Shown: positions 1-5,728 of the stretch, in pieces
Layout of the letters: each line of letters starts with the position of its first letter
Numbering within the stretch: the stretch's first letter is position 1
Assembly: GCA_021817755.1 (NCBI GenBank)
Contig: JAKAGC010000304.1
Span: forward strand, 1-5,728
Direction of reading: 5' to 3'
DNA length: 5,728 bases
Origin: Acidobacteriota bacterium
GTDB lineage: Bacteria > Acidobacteriota > Aminicenantia > UBA2199
Notes under the pieces: model-generated
What the model saw: only the letters and a program-made list of their open reading frames with translations
Told to the model about the DNA's origin: nothing
Database searches by the model: none
Program-made: the position numbers and the translations under genes

Positions 1-1
1 A

Positions 2-322
2 CTATGCTTTAATATCCGGTTAAGGCGTGCATTTGAATATGCAGCAGCCAACGGTTTCGATAGTGTAGCGACAACGCTTTCGGTAAGCCCTTACAAAGTA
101 ACCGCCCAAATCGATGTGGAAGGTGAAATACTAAGCAAGGAATACGGTATCGCGTATTTACCGGAAAATTTCAAGAAACAAAACGGATATAATAAGGCCA
201 AACAAATGGCCATGGAATTGGGGATTAAATACCAGGATTACTGTGGATGTACCTATTCTTTCGACGAGAAACAGATCCGGATAAAAGAAAAGAAAGAGAG
301 ACAGGGAAAAAACACGGATTAA
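2..322 (+). CDS. queH: Epoxyqueuosine reductase QueH, C-terminal part (5' end outside window)
   Basis: QueH catalyses the last step of queuosine synthesis, reducing epoxyqueuosine to queuosine in the anticodon loop of tRNAs with GUN anticodons. It is a cytosolic metalloenzyme unrelated in sequence to the cobalamin-dependent QueG. The open frame runs into the window edge, and 106 residues are visible. Recognisable family blocks in order are LCFNIRLRRAFEYA (fragment residues 1-14, with the conserved Cys at 2), GFDSVATTLSVSPYK (18-32), FKKQNGY (57-63) and DYCGC (79-83, Cys 81 and 83). The cysteines belong to the family's set of Fe-S/metal ligands; the N-terminal Cys pair lies upstream and is not seen. 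The protein ends in a short Lys/Arg-rich tail typical of small RNA-binding enzymes. The TAA stop is at 320-322. It converges on rel with about 32 bp between the stops. Family assignment is confident from these motifs; the start and upstream operon are unknown. Confidence 0.9.
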   Translation, partial: LCFNIRLRRAFEYAAANGFDSVATTLSVSPYKVTAQIDVEGEILSKEYGIAYLPENFKKQNGYNKAKQMAMELGIKYQDYCGCTYSFDEKQIRIKEKKERQGKNTD

Positions 323-330
323 AAGTATTA

Positions 331-346
331 CGCCGGAAACACGGCG
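331..346 (-). terminator. GC hairpin between convergent queH and rel, probable rel terminator
   Basis: CGCCG (331-335) pairs perfectly with CGGCG (342-346) around the 6-nt loop GAAACA. On the minus strand the hairpin starts 8 nt after the rel stop codon and is followed by TAATACTTTT, a moderately U-rich tract, as expected for an intrinsic terminator of rel. On the plus strand the hairpin follows the queH stop by 8 nt, but the downstream bases (GGATGAAG) are not U-rich, so it would be poor in that direction. The stem is only 5 bp and the U tract is interrupted, so this is a plausible but weak terminator. Confidence 0.45.
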
Positions 347-354
347 GGATGAAG

Positions 355-2499
355 TTAACCCACTATCCGTTTTCTATCCAGAGAGAATATACCTTTTACT
401 TGATGGAACTCATTTACAATTTTATTTAACTGTTCAATATCTTTGACTTCGAATACGATTTTTATTTTGGTCATCGATTGGCTGATTTTTTCAGTTTCCG
501 CTTTAATAATATTGGAATCGTATTTGGCAGTAATCCCGGAAATAGAACTCAGTAACCCCGGTTTATCCTGTCCCAGGAGATCGAATTTTACCCGGTATGG
601 ATAATCCCAGATCGTATTCCATTCAACATCTTTTAACCTCGTAGGGAGAACATTTTTTAAAGCTGTACAATCTTCGCGATGAATAACCAGGCCACGTTTT
701 TGTGTAATATAACCCACGATATTCTCTCCTTTAATCGGATTGCAGCAACGGGCAAAGGAGACATCCACATCCTGGTAACCATCTACGCTGACCAGTTTGT
801 ATTGTTGGGAACTCTTTTTAGGTATTTTCTTCGGAACGTAAATTTCAACTGCTTCCACTTCCGGGAAAAGACGTCTTAATGCATTTTTATCCAGAACTTT
901 ATCATTGGATCCCAATGCCCTGAGAAACGATTCCATGTCCGTGCAGTAGACATCTTTGATTTTTGCTTCCATCTGGGCATCTGTAAATTTAAGATGATGT
1001 TTTTTCTTATATTCGCGGATAACTTTCGTCCAGATACGTTTCCCTTTTTCCAGGTAGAGGGAATGCTCTTTTTTCTGGACATAAGCCATGATTTTTTTTC
1101 TGGCTTTATTGGTAACCACGAATTTCAACCAATCGATGCTCGGGTGGGCATTTTTCGATGTGATAATATCGACCACATCCCCCGAGTTAAGCGCAGACTT
1201 TAATGGGATCAGGTGTTCGTTTACGATTGCACCCTGGCAATGTTCACCAACTTCCGAATGAATGGCATAAGCAAAATCGATCGGGGTAGCCCCTGCTTTC
1301 AGGTTAATCACTTTTCCCTTGGGAGTAAAGACAAAGATTTCATTCGGAGTTAGTTCTCCTTTAACCAGTGAAAGAAATTCTTTCGGATTCGGGTTTTCCT
1401 TATGTGTTTCGATAAGATCTCGGAACCATTGCAACCGTTGATCTTCTCCGATATTGGAGAGGCTTTCTTTATATTTCCAATGAGCGGCGATTCCTTCTTC
1501 TGCGATTTTGTGCATTTCACGGGTGCGAATCTGGATTTCGAATTTAATTCCACCTGGTGTAATAATAGTCGTGTGAATGGACTGATACCCGTTACTTTTT
1601 TGATTGGCGATAAAATCCCGGAAACGGAAAGGGATATTCGGCCAGCGTTGGTGAATTTCACCCATTAACGCGTAACAGCTTTCGATAGTGTCGGTAATAA
1701 TTCGAAGGGCCAGTAAGTCATAAACCTGATCGATACCGATGTTTTGTCTCACCAGTTTTCTATATATTGAAATTTCACGTTTGATACGGTAGTTAATTTC
1801 GCCCGGGATATTGTATTGATTAAGGATTTTTTCCATTTCAACTTTAAGAAATTCCAGTTGTTCCATCGCCCATTCTTTTTTATCCGCGATGCTTTTTTCT
1901 ATTTTTTTATATTCTTCAGGGTAGGCATAACGAAATGCGATATCTTCAAGGTCGGTTTTCATTTTTCCCATACCCAGGCGGTAGGCGATCGGAGCATAGA
2001 TTTCGAGGGTTTCTTTCGCAATTCGTTTTTGCTTTTCGGGAGGGAGTGCATCCAACGTAGTCATATTATGATAGCGATCAGCCAGCTTAATAAGAATAAC
2101 ACGGACATCATGGGTCATGGCGATAATCATTTTTTTGAGAGTTTCCGCCATAGCATCTTCTTTATCGCCAACCGAAATTTTCGACATTTTAGTTACACCC
2201 CAGACAAGATCGGCAATTTCTTTTCCGAAGAGGTCCTCGATGCGGCTGATCGGGTAGAGATGGGAATCTTCCACTACATCATGAAGCAATCCCGCGGCGA
2301 TAGAAATTTCGTCCAGTTTCATATCGGCCAGCATGCCGGCTACTTCCAATGGATGGACTATATAAGGTTCATTGGAAGCGCGTTTCTGGTTAAAATGAGC
2401 ATCCGTGGCAACAGTGTAAGCTTTTTTCAGGAGTTCTGTATTGGCATCGCTATAATAGCTCAGTACTTTTTCCTGGAGTTCGAAGAATCGTTTTATCAT
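355..2499 (-). CDS. rel: Bifunctional (p)ppGpp synthetase/hydrolase, RelA/SpoT family (Rel)
   Basis: This enzyme makes and degrades the stringent-response alarmone (p)ppGpp; long Rel proteins act on stalled ribosomes. The 714 residues match the usual long-RSH size. The HD hydrolase domain (about 20-160) keeps R40, H49, H73-D74, E77-D78, D141 and N145, so hydrolase activity is expected. The synthetase domain (about 230-345) keeps R238, K240, S244, K248, D261, the block NGYQSIHT (303-310) and E321 in FEIQIRT. The charge signature is RFRD (292-295), a conservative form of the RxKD of bifunctional enzymes and not the ExDD of RelA. The TGS domain (about 386-448) has the conserved tRNA-contacting His at H414. 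A helical region follows, then the CC/RIS module with C585-C586 and H607-C611, and a C-terminal ACT domain (635-714). Oddities are NMTTL (145-149) where NMRTL is usual, and a divergent Tyr/His pair after K240. The ATG at 2497-2499 gives the expected N-terminus; no strong Shine-Dalgarno precedes it. It is monocistronic as far as visible, divergent from pcm. Confidence 0.95.
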   Translation of the reverse strand: MIKRFFELQEKVLSYYSDANTELLKKAYTVATDAHFNQKRASNEPYIVHPLEVAGMLADMKLDEISIAAGLLHDVVEDSHLYPISRIEDLFGKEIADLVWGVTKMSKISVGDKEDAMAETLKKMIIAMTHDVRVILIKLADRYHNMTTLDALPPEKQKRIAKETLEIYAPIAYRLGMGKMKTDLEDIAFRYAYPEEYKKIEKSIADKKEWAMEQLEFLKVEMEKILNQYNIPGEINYRIKREISIYRKLVRQNIGIDQVYDLLALRIITDTIESCYALMGEIHQRWPNIPFRFRDFIANQKSNGYQSIHTTIITPGGIKFEIQIRTREMHKIAEEGIAAHWKYKESLSNIGEDQRLQWFRDLIETHKENPNPKEFLSLVKGELTPNEIFVFTPKGKVINLKAGATPIDFAYAIHSEVGEHCQGAIVNEHLIPLKSALNSGDVVDIITSKNAHPSIDWLKFVVTNKARKKIMAYVQKKEHSLYLEKGKRIWTKVIREYKKKHHLKFTDAQMEAKIKDVYCTDMESFLRALGSNDKVLDKNALRRLFPEVEAVEIYVPKKIPKKSSQQYKLVSVDGYQDVDVSFARCCNPIKGENIVGYITQKRGLVIHREDCTALKNVLPTRLKDVEWNTIWDYPYRVKFDLLGQDKPGLLSSISGITAKYDSNIIKAETEKISQSMTKIKIVFEVKDIEQLNKIVNEFHQVKGIFSLDRKRIVG

Positions 2500-2529
2500 G
2501 TATTTTCATCCCAAAAATAGTGATTATTA

Positions 2530-2558
2530 ATAGTAATATATTTTTTCTGTAATATCAA
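2530..2558 (-). promoter_or_regulatory. Putative sigma70-type promoter for rel
   Basis: Read on the minus strand, TTGATA (plus 2553-2558, 5 of 6 to the -35 consensus) is separated by exactly 17 nt from TACTAT (plus 2530-2535, 4 of 6 to TATAAT, with the critical TA...T kept). The predicted transcription start lies around 2523, giving a leader of roughly 20-25 nt before the rel ATG at 2499. The region is very AT-rich, so chance matches are possible, but the spacing and position are right. If the organism uses a Bacteroidota-type promoter consensus, this call would not hold. Confidence 0.45.
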
Positions 2559-2607
2559 CTTAAAAAAAGAAATTGAATAGATGGCGTATTTTCAGGATTC
2601 TATTAGT

Positions 2608-2620
2608 ATCCCTGTGGGAT
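2608..2620. repeat. Short perfect inverted repeat in the rel-pcm intergenic region
   Basis: ATCCC (2608-2612), TGT spacer, GGGAT (2616-2620) forms a 5-bp palindrome, the only GC-rich patch in an otherwise AT-rich 155-bp divergent spacer. It lies 35 bp upstream of the pcm start and about 50 bp upstream of the rel promoter candidate. It could be an operator half-site pair or a small leader hairpin of the pcm transcript. At this length chance is a fair alternative. I saw no convincing -35/-10 pair for pcm on the plus strand: TTGAAT at 2573-2578 lacks a well-spaced -10. Confidence 0.25.
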
Positions 2621-2654
2621 TTACTAAACCTTTAATATATGATAAAATTTTCCA

Positions 2655-3371
2655 ATGCAATTAAAGGTGATTGTTCTTATCTGTATACTGGGTTCAGTGT
2701 TGATGGCTGGAGTAGACAAAGAATCCAATTATTTTGTGCTGAGGAAACAGATGGTAGAGGAACAAATTTTTCACCGGGGAATAACCGATCCGGTCATATT
2801 AAGAGCATTCTCCGATGTGAAGCGTCATCTTTTCGTAAATCCTGAATTACGCAATAAGGCTTATGATGATACATCGCTCGATATCGGTTACGGTCAGGAT
2901 ATCAGCCGTCCCTATATCGTAGCCGTCATGACTTATGCCGTCGCACCAAAGTACGATAAAAAAGTACTGGAAGTAGGTACAGGTTCCGGTTATCATGCCG
3001 CAATCCTGGCAGAACTCGTTAAAACCGTTTATACCATCGAATTGAATGAAAACCTGGCACGACCGGCGCGGCAAAGATTGGATGCCATGGGGTATAAAAA
3101 TATCAAGTTCAAAATCGGCGACGGATATAAAGGATGGCCCCAGTATGCACCATATAATTGCATTATCGTTACATGCAACGAAGATCACATTCCACAGCCC
3201 CTGATCGATCAACTGGCTGTCGGAGGTCGAATGATTATCCCGGTGAGTTACTCTTCCAACCTCCAGGAGCTGATTGTTCTCGAAAAACAAGACAAAAAAG
3301 GCACATTAAAAAAAACAAGTTTAATCCCGGTTCAATTTACACCGATGATAAGAGGAAATGACTCCAAATGA
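2655..3371 (+). CDS. pcm: Protein-L-isoaspartate O-methyltransferase with N-terminal signal-like segment
   Basis: Pcm uses S-adenosylmethionine to methylate isoaspartyl residues in aged proteins so that they can return to aspartate. The 238-residue frame has a hydrophobic leader (K4, then residues 5-18, ending LMAG) and then a complete Pcm domain: MVEEQIFHRGI (33-43), YDDTSLDIGYGQDIS (70-84), SAM motif I VLEVGTGSGY (104-113), acidic post-I loop VYTIELN (125-131), GDGYKGW (155-161), and VTCNEDHIP (172-180) leading to GGRMIIPV (190-197). The substrate/active-site loop usually reads GQTIS-P; here it is GQDISRP, with the Ser (S84) kept and Thr replaced by D82. No lipobox Cys is present. Typical cytosolic Pcm is about 208 residues, so the leader is extra, suggesting export or membrane attachment. 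An ATG at 2751 (M33) with a good Shine-Dalgarno is an alternative start, although it would clip about seven residues from the first family helix. The TGA stop overlaps the helicase ATG by 4 nt. Confidence 0.9.
   Translation: MQLKVIVLICILGSVLMAGVDKESNYFVLRKQMVEEQIFHRGITDPVILRAFSDVKRHLFVNPELRNKAYDDTSLDIGYGQDISRPYIVAVMTYAVAPKYDKKVLEVGTGSGYHAAILAELVKTVYTIELNENLARPARQRLDAMGYKNIKFKIGDGYKGWPQYAPYNCIIVTCNEDHIPQPLIDQLAVGGRMIIPVSYSSNLQELIVLEKQDKKGTLKKTSLIPVQFTPMIRGNDSK
2741..2753 (+). promoter_or_regulatory. Strong internal ribosome binding site and ATG inside pcm
   Basis: GAGGA at 2741-2745 lies 5 nt before an in-frame ATG at 2751-2753 (codon 33 of pcm). The upstream start at 2655 has no recognisable Shine-Dalgarno; its flank is AT-rich, and another ATG at 2639 lies in a different frame. 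Initiation here would give a 206-residue cytosolic-size enzyme without the leader. The GAGGA also encodes family-like residues (L29-R30-K31), so it may be coincidental. Confidence 0.35.
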
Positions 3372-4459
3372 CATATCAAGAAGATAATTTTGAAAATATA
3401 CTGGAAAATTTAAATCCAGTTCAAAGAGAAGCTGTATTGTATTTTGATTCACCATTATTATTAATCGCAGGTGCAGGCTCCGGGAAGACCCGGGTTATTA
3501 CAAATAAAATAGCCTATCTGATAAAGAAATTCGATATTTCTCCCCGGCACATCCTGGGAGTAACCTTTACCAATAAAGCCGCAGAAGAAATGCGAACACG
3601 TATCCAGGCCTTAACCGATATCGAAGCCCGGATGTTTAATATATCCACATTCCATTCGTTAGGGTTACGAATTATGAGGGAATCCGGTTCAGAGGTAGGG
3701 TATGATGCGGACTGGCAGGTAATGGATGACCAGGATCAGCGTAAAATAGTTGAAAAAATAATAAAAGACAATTTCTCATATTTTACGAATGATATGAGAG
3801 AGGCTGTACGCCGTAAAATAGGACTTGCCAAGATGGACCTCAATTATCCCAATAATAGGGAATACTTATTACAAAGAGGGTTTTCCCAGGATGAGTTTAG
3901 AATATTCCATCTTTATTTCGAGTACCAGCAAAAGAATAAATTATGGGACTATGAAGATCTTGTTTCTCTACCTGTAAAAATGCTGAAAAATAATGACAGG
4001 TTACGGCAAAAATACGAAAACCGGTATCGTTATGTAGTCGTGGATGAATTTCAGGATACCAACCCAAACCAATATGAATTGCTGTTAATCCTTGCCGGCA
4101 CCCATGGACAAATAACCATAGTCGGAGATGATGACCAGGCGGTTTACTCCTGGCGAGGTGCCAGTATTCGTTTCCTGTTTAAGTTTGAGCATGATTTTCC
4201 CCGTACCCGGATTATCAAGCTTGAACAGAATTACCGTTCTACTCCGCAAGTACTCGACTTTGCCAATACGTTGATTTCTCGAAATACTGCCCGTCGTCCC
4301 AAATCGATGTGGACAAATGAAAAATCCGGAAACCCTGTCTTTGTTCTGGATACCCGTTCCAAAGAAGATGAAGCTCGTGTTATAGGCGATTTGATCAATC
4401 ACATAAAGGACGAACGCCCCGATTTACTGCCTGTTGCAATCCTATATCGAATCAATTAA
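3368..4459 (+). CDS. pcrA/uvrD: PcrA/UvrD-type SF1 DNA helicase, N-terminal part up to an in-frame stop
   Basis: UvrD/PcrA/Rep helicases unwind DNA 3'-5' in nucleotide excision and mismatch repair and remove RecA or RNA polymerase from DNA. This 363-residue frame carries the first half of the family: Q-motif LNPVQREAV (15-23, Q19), Walker A AGAGSGKTR (34-42, K40), motif Ia TFTNKAAEEM, the FHSLG segment, motif II DEFQDTN (226-232), motif III GDDDQAVYSWRGA (253-265) and motif IV QNYRST (287-292). It ends with AILYRIN directly followed by TAA (4457-4459), exactly where the family continues NAQSR. Motifs V and VI are encoded in the same frame downstream, so this product alone should lack helicase activity. 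AGAGGA at 3351-3356 is a candidate ribosome site with a long 11-nt spacer. The ATG overlaps the pcm stop as ATGA, implying translational coupling. The product is real helicase sequence; whether the gene is functional is open. Confidence 0.85.
   Translation: MTYQEDNFENILENLNPVQREAVLYFDSPLLLIAGAGSGKTRVITNKIAYLIKKFDISPRHILGVTFTNKAAEEMRTRIQALTDIEARMFNISTFHSLGLRIMRESGSEVGYDADWQVMDDQDQRKIVEKIIKDNFSYFTNDMREAVRRKIGLAKMDLNYPNNREYLLQRGFSQDEFRIFHLYFEYQQKNKLWDYEDLVSLPVKMLKNNDRLRQKYENRYRYVVVDEFQDTNPNQYELLLILAGTHGQITIVGDDDQAVYSWRGASIRFLFKFEHDFPRTRIIKLEQNYRSTPQVLDFANTLISRNTARRPKSMWTNEKSGNPVFVLDTRSKEDEARVIGDLINHIKDERPDLLPVAILYRIN
4457..4459 (+). other. In-frame TAA interrupting the helicase gene
   Basis: This codon is number 364 of a 707-codon frame that is otherwise open from 3368 to 5488. 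The flanking residues, YRIN before and QS after, are the conserved family string in which an Ala or Ser normally sits between Asn and Gln. No bases are gained or lost. TCA (Ser) to TAA would be a single change, while an Ala codon would need two. It may be a real nonsense mutation, a sequencing or assembly error, or a suppressed stop. Confidence 0.9.
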
Positions 4460-4465
4460 CAGTCA

Positions 4466-5491
4466 TTGGCCTTTGAAACCGAGTTTGCCAGAAGGGGAAT
4501 CGAATTTAAAATTCTCAAAGGTCTTCGATTTTTTGATCGAAAAGAAATTAAAGATAGCCTTGCACTTCTAAAACTCGCTGTTCAAATCGATGATGATATC
4601 TCATTTTTGCGAATGGTCGATTTTCTTCCACTCGGAATCGGGCCCAAATCATTGGATACTCTTTCCGCTTATGCCACACAAAACAATTTATCTCTTTTCC
4701 GGGCCCTTCAAAAACAATCGCCTGATAAATTTCAATCCAAAGAGATTTTTACGGCTATCTTTCAATATCATTTACAGGTTACTACCACTCACGATGCTCC
4801 TCCCATGTCGAAAATTCTTGAACGGTTATTGGCCGTATCCGGGTATATCGAAGGTTTGATTTCTAAAAACGAAGAGGATCGAAGGTTAAACGTAGAAGAA
4901 TTGATCGCATTTATTCACTCCTGGGAATTGGCTAATCCCGGAGAACCCATATCGAGCCTGATGGATTATATCAGTCTGGAAAGTGGAAGTAAGAACGAAA
5001 CGGATAATACTTCGGTATTTCTGTTGACCATGCACAATGCCAAAGGGTTGGAGTTTCCTACCGTTGTTGCCAGTGGAATCAACACCACATATATGCCGTT
5101 TTTTATGCGTAAAGGGCAGGAAGATATCGAAGAAGAACGCCGGTTGTTTTATGTCGCTTCTACGCGATCGATCAAACAACTCGTGATTTCGATCGGAGCA
5201 GAAAAAAAATCCGTTTTACTCAAAGATGTCAGTTATTCGTTGTACTCCGTTGCCTATTCTGCCGAAGATATAATGACACGAATCCGCCCTGAAGGTAGTA
5301 GCGCACGTGAAAAAGAGATAAACAGAATTTTGCGCTCTCCTGAGGCTGCGGAAGAAAAATACCTCGAACATGCGATTTTCGGAAGAGGGAAAATTATTTC
5401 AGCGATAGATAAAAGTAAGTATCTTGTGGAATTTGTGGGGAAGGGTCAAAAATTAATAGATACGTCGATCGTACCGGTTAAATTTCTTTAA
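4466..5491 (+). CDS. pcrA/uvrD: PcrA/UvrD-type SF1 DNA helicase, C-terminal part after the in-frame stop
   Basis: This is the continuation, in the same frame, of the helicase that begins at 3368; numbering here follows the whole frame. It starts in domain 2A with the family block [18 protein letters not shown], runs through the 2B insertion, and returns to 2A with motif [11 protein letters not shown] (555-564) and motif [16 protein letters not shown] (588-601). It ends in the small Tudor-like C-terminal domain seen in PcrA/UvrD ([11 protein letters not shown] from 668, then [11 protein letters not shown]), which in PcrA contacts RNA polymerase. All residues expected for nucleotide and DNA contact in motifs V-VI appear intact, so there is no sign of long-term decay. 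The only start near the 5' end is TTG at 4466, with no Shine-Dalgarno; the first ATG of the frame lies at 4613. Independent expression therefore looks unlikely, and it is best read as the second half of one broken or mis-sequenced gene. Its TAA stop at 5489-5491 overlaps the convergent HD-GYP gene. Confidence 0.85.
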   Translation: MAFETEFARRGIEFKILKGLRFFDRKEIKDSLALLKLAVQIDDDISFLRMVDFLPLGIGPKSLDTLSAYATQNNLSLFRALQKQSPDKFQSKEIFTAIFQYHLQVTTTHDAPPMSKILERLLAVSGYIEGLISKNEEDRRLNVEELIAFIHSWELANPGEPISSLMDYISLESGSKNETDNTSVFLLTMHNAKGLEFPTVVASGINTTYMPFFMRKGQEDIEEERRLFYVASTRSIKQLVISIGAEKKSVLLKDVSYSLYSVAYSAEDIMTRIRPEGSSAREKEINRILRSPEAAEEKYLEHAIFGRGKIISAIDKSKYLVEFVGKGQKLIDTSIVPVKFL

Positions 5492-5728
5492 AGAATAAAA
5501 TCGGAACCGTTATCCCTGAACTTCATATCCATATGCTGTCTTTCGGATTTCCAGGTATCCAGGTTTATAGAGTGGAACGCTTCTACGACCTTCGGATCAA
5601 ACTGAAGACCCGAATGTTTTATTAATTCCTCCGATGCCACTTCAAAACTTAGGGCTTTTCGGTAAGGGCGTTCAGACGTCATCGCATCGACTGTATCTGC
5701 AACCGCGAATATTCGGGAACCAAGAGGG
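5488..5728 (-). CDS. HD-GYP domain protein, C-terminal part (5' end outside window)
   Basis: HD-GYP proteins are usually cyclic-di-GMP phosphodiesterases, often fused to response-regulator or sensor domains. Seventy-nine C-terminal residues are visible. They open with [20 protein letters not shown], closely matching the segment after the GYP motif of this family (ARI-AVAD-yDALTsdRPYR), then [20 protein letters not shown] and DPKVVEAF, the standard end of the domain. The Asp in the VAD string corresponds to a metal ligand in characterised members. The HD, HHE and GYP motifs lie upstream, so catalytic competence and the N-terminal fusion partner cannot be judged. A tail of about 27 residues follows the domain ([18 protein letters not shown] onward). 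The ATG at 5680-5682 is internal to the domain and not the true start. The TAA stop (plus 5488-5490) overlaps the helicase stop, with no room for a separate terminator. Confidence 0.88.
   Translation of the reverse strand, partial: PLGSRIFAVADTVDAMTSERPYRKALSFEVASEELIKHSGLQFDPKVVEAFHSINLDTWKSERQHMDMKFRDNGSDFIL

Noticed and set aside
1235..1262. Possible loss of the tRNA-sensing His in the Rel TGS domain (GEHC where GHRC occurs in E. coli RelA)
   Set aside because: On realignment the functionally key His is the one in the IHS string, present here as H414. The variable position after Gly is also not His in B. subtilis Rel, so tRNA sensing need not be lost.
1816..2520. A 234-codon open frame on the plus strand, antisense to rel
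   Set aside because: It is very rich in Phe, Ile and His, has no recognisable domain, and lies wholly opposite the strongly conserved HD and synthetase domains of rel. It is best explained as a shadow of the rel codon usage.
2639..2845. Small plus-strand open frame starting at 2639, overlapping the pcm start
   Set aside because: It is in a different frame from pcm, has no recognisable domain and no ribosome site, and most of it overlaps the conserved N-terminal part of pcm. A regulatory upstream frame is conceivable but unsupported.
2847..3290. A 147-codon minus-strand open frame opposite pcm
   Set aside because: It shows no family resemblance and overlaps the conserved SAM-binding core of pcm on the other strand; a shadow frame.
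4457..4465. TAA-CAG-TCA matches the CAR-YYA context of tobamovirus-type stop readthrough
   Set aside because: The CAG and TCA codons encode the Gln-Ser conserved in the helicase family, so the match is largely dictated by protein sequence. The motif is also known from eukaryotic translation with UAG, not from bacterial UAA.
3368..5491. Stop-codon reassignment (TAA as sense) as an explanation for the interrupted helicase
   Set aside because: TAA ends queH, rel, the HD-GYP gene and the helicase itself at the expected C-termini, so a general reassignment does not fit.

Overview
This window is an ordinary, moderately AT-rich stretch of bacterial chromosome, densely packed with housekeeping genes. 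I see no phage, insertion sequence, CRISPR, rRNA or tRNA. The gene types (tRNA queuosine synthesis, a long Rel stringent-response enzyme, a Pcm with a leader peptide, a PcrA/UvrD helicase, an HD-GYP domain) and the mostly weak ribosome binding sites fit a Gram-negative-type bacterium, perhaps from the Bacteroidota/Cloacimonadota/Calditrichota neighbourhood. That placement is a guess and cannot be fixed from the sequence alone. TAA and TGA both end genes normally, so nothing suggests an altered genetic code.

Layout: (1) 2-322, plus strand, is the C-terminal end of epoxyqueuosine reductase QueH. (2) 331-346 is a short GC hairpin between convergent genes, probably the rel terminator. (3) 355-2499, minus strand, is a full-length bifunctional RelA/SpoT-type (p)ppGpp synthetase/hydrolase with HD, synthetase, TGS, CC/RIS and ACT domains. 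(4) 2500-2654 is a divergent intergenic region with a good sigma70-like promoter for rel and a small inverted repeat. (5) 2655-3371, plus strand, is a protein-L-isoaspartate O-methyltransferase with an N-terminal signal-like segment. (6) 3368-5491, plus strand, is a PcrA/UvrD-type SF1 helicase. It overlaps pcm by 4 nt (ATGA) and is interrupted by a single in-frame TAA at 4457-4459. (7) 5488-5728, minus strand, is the C-terminal end of an HD-GYP domain protein whose stop codon overlaps that of the helicase tail to tail.

The pcm-uvrD pair looks like a translationally coupled operon joining protein repair and DNA repair. rel is divergent from it, so the intergenic region may serve both sides. 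The two observations most worth checking are the isolated in-frame stop in an otherwise intact helicase frame, and the two possible pcm starts: one gives a leader peptide but has no Shine-Dalgarno, the other is internal with a textbook Shine-Dalgarno. I found no convincing new multi-gene system here.
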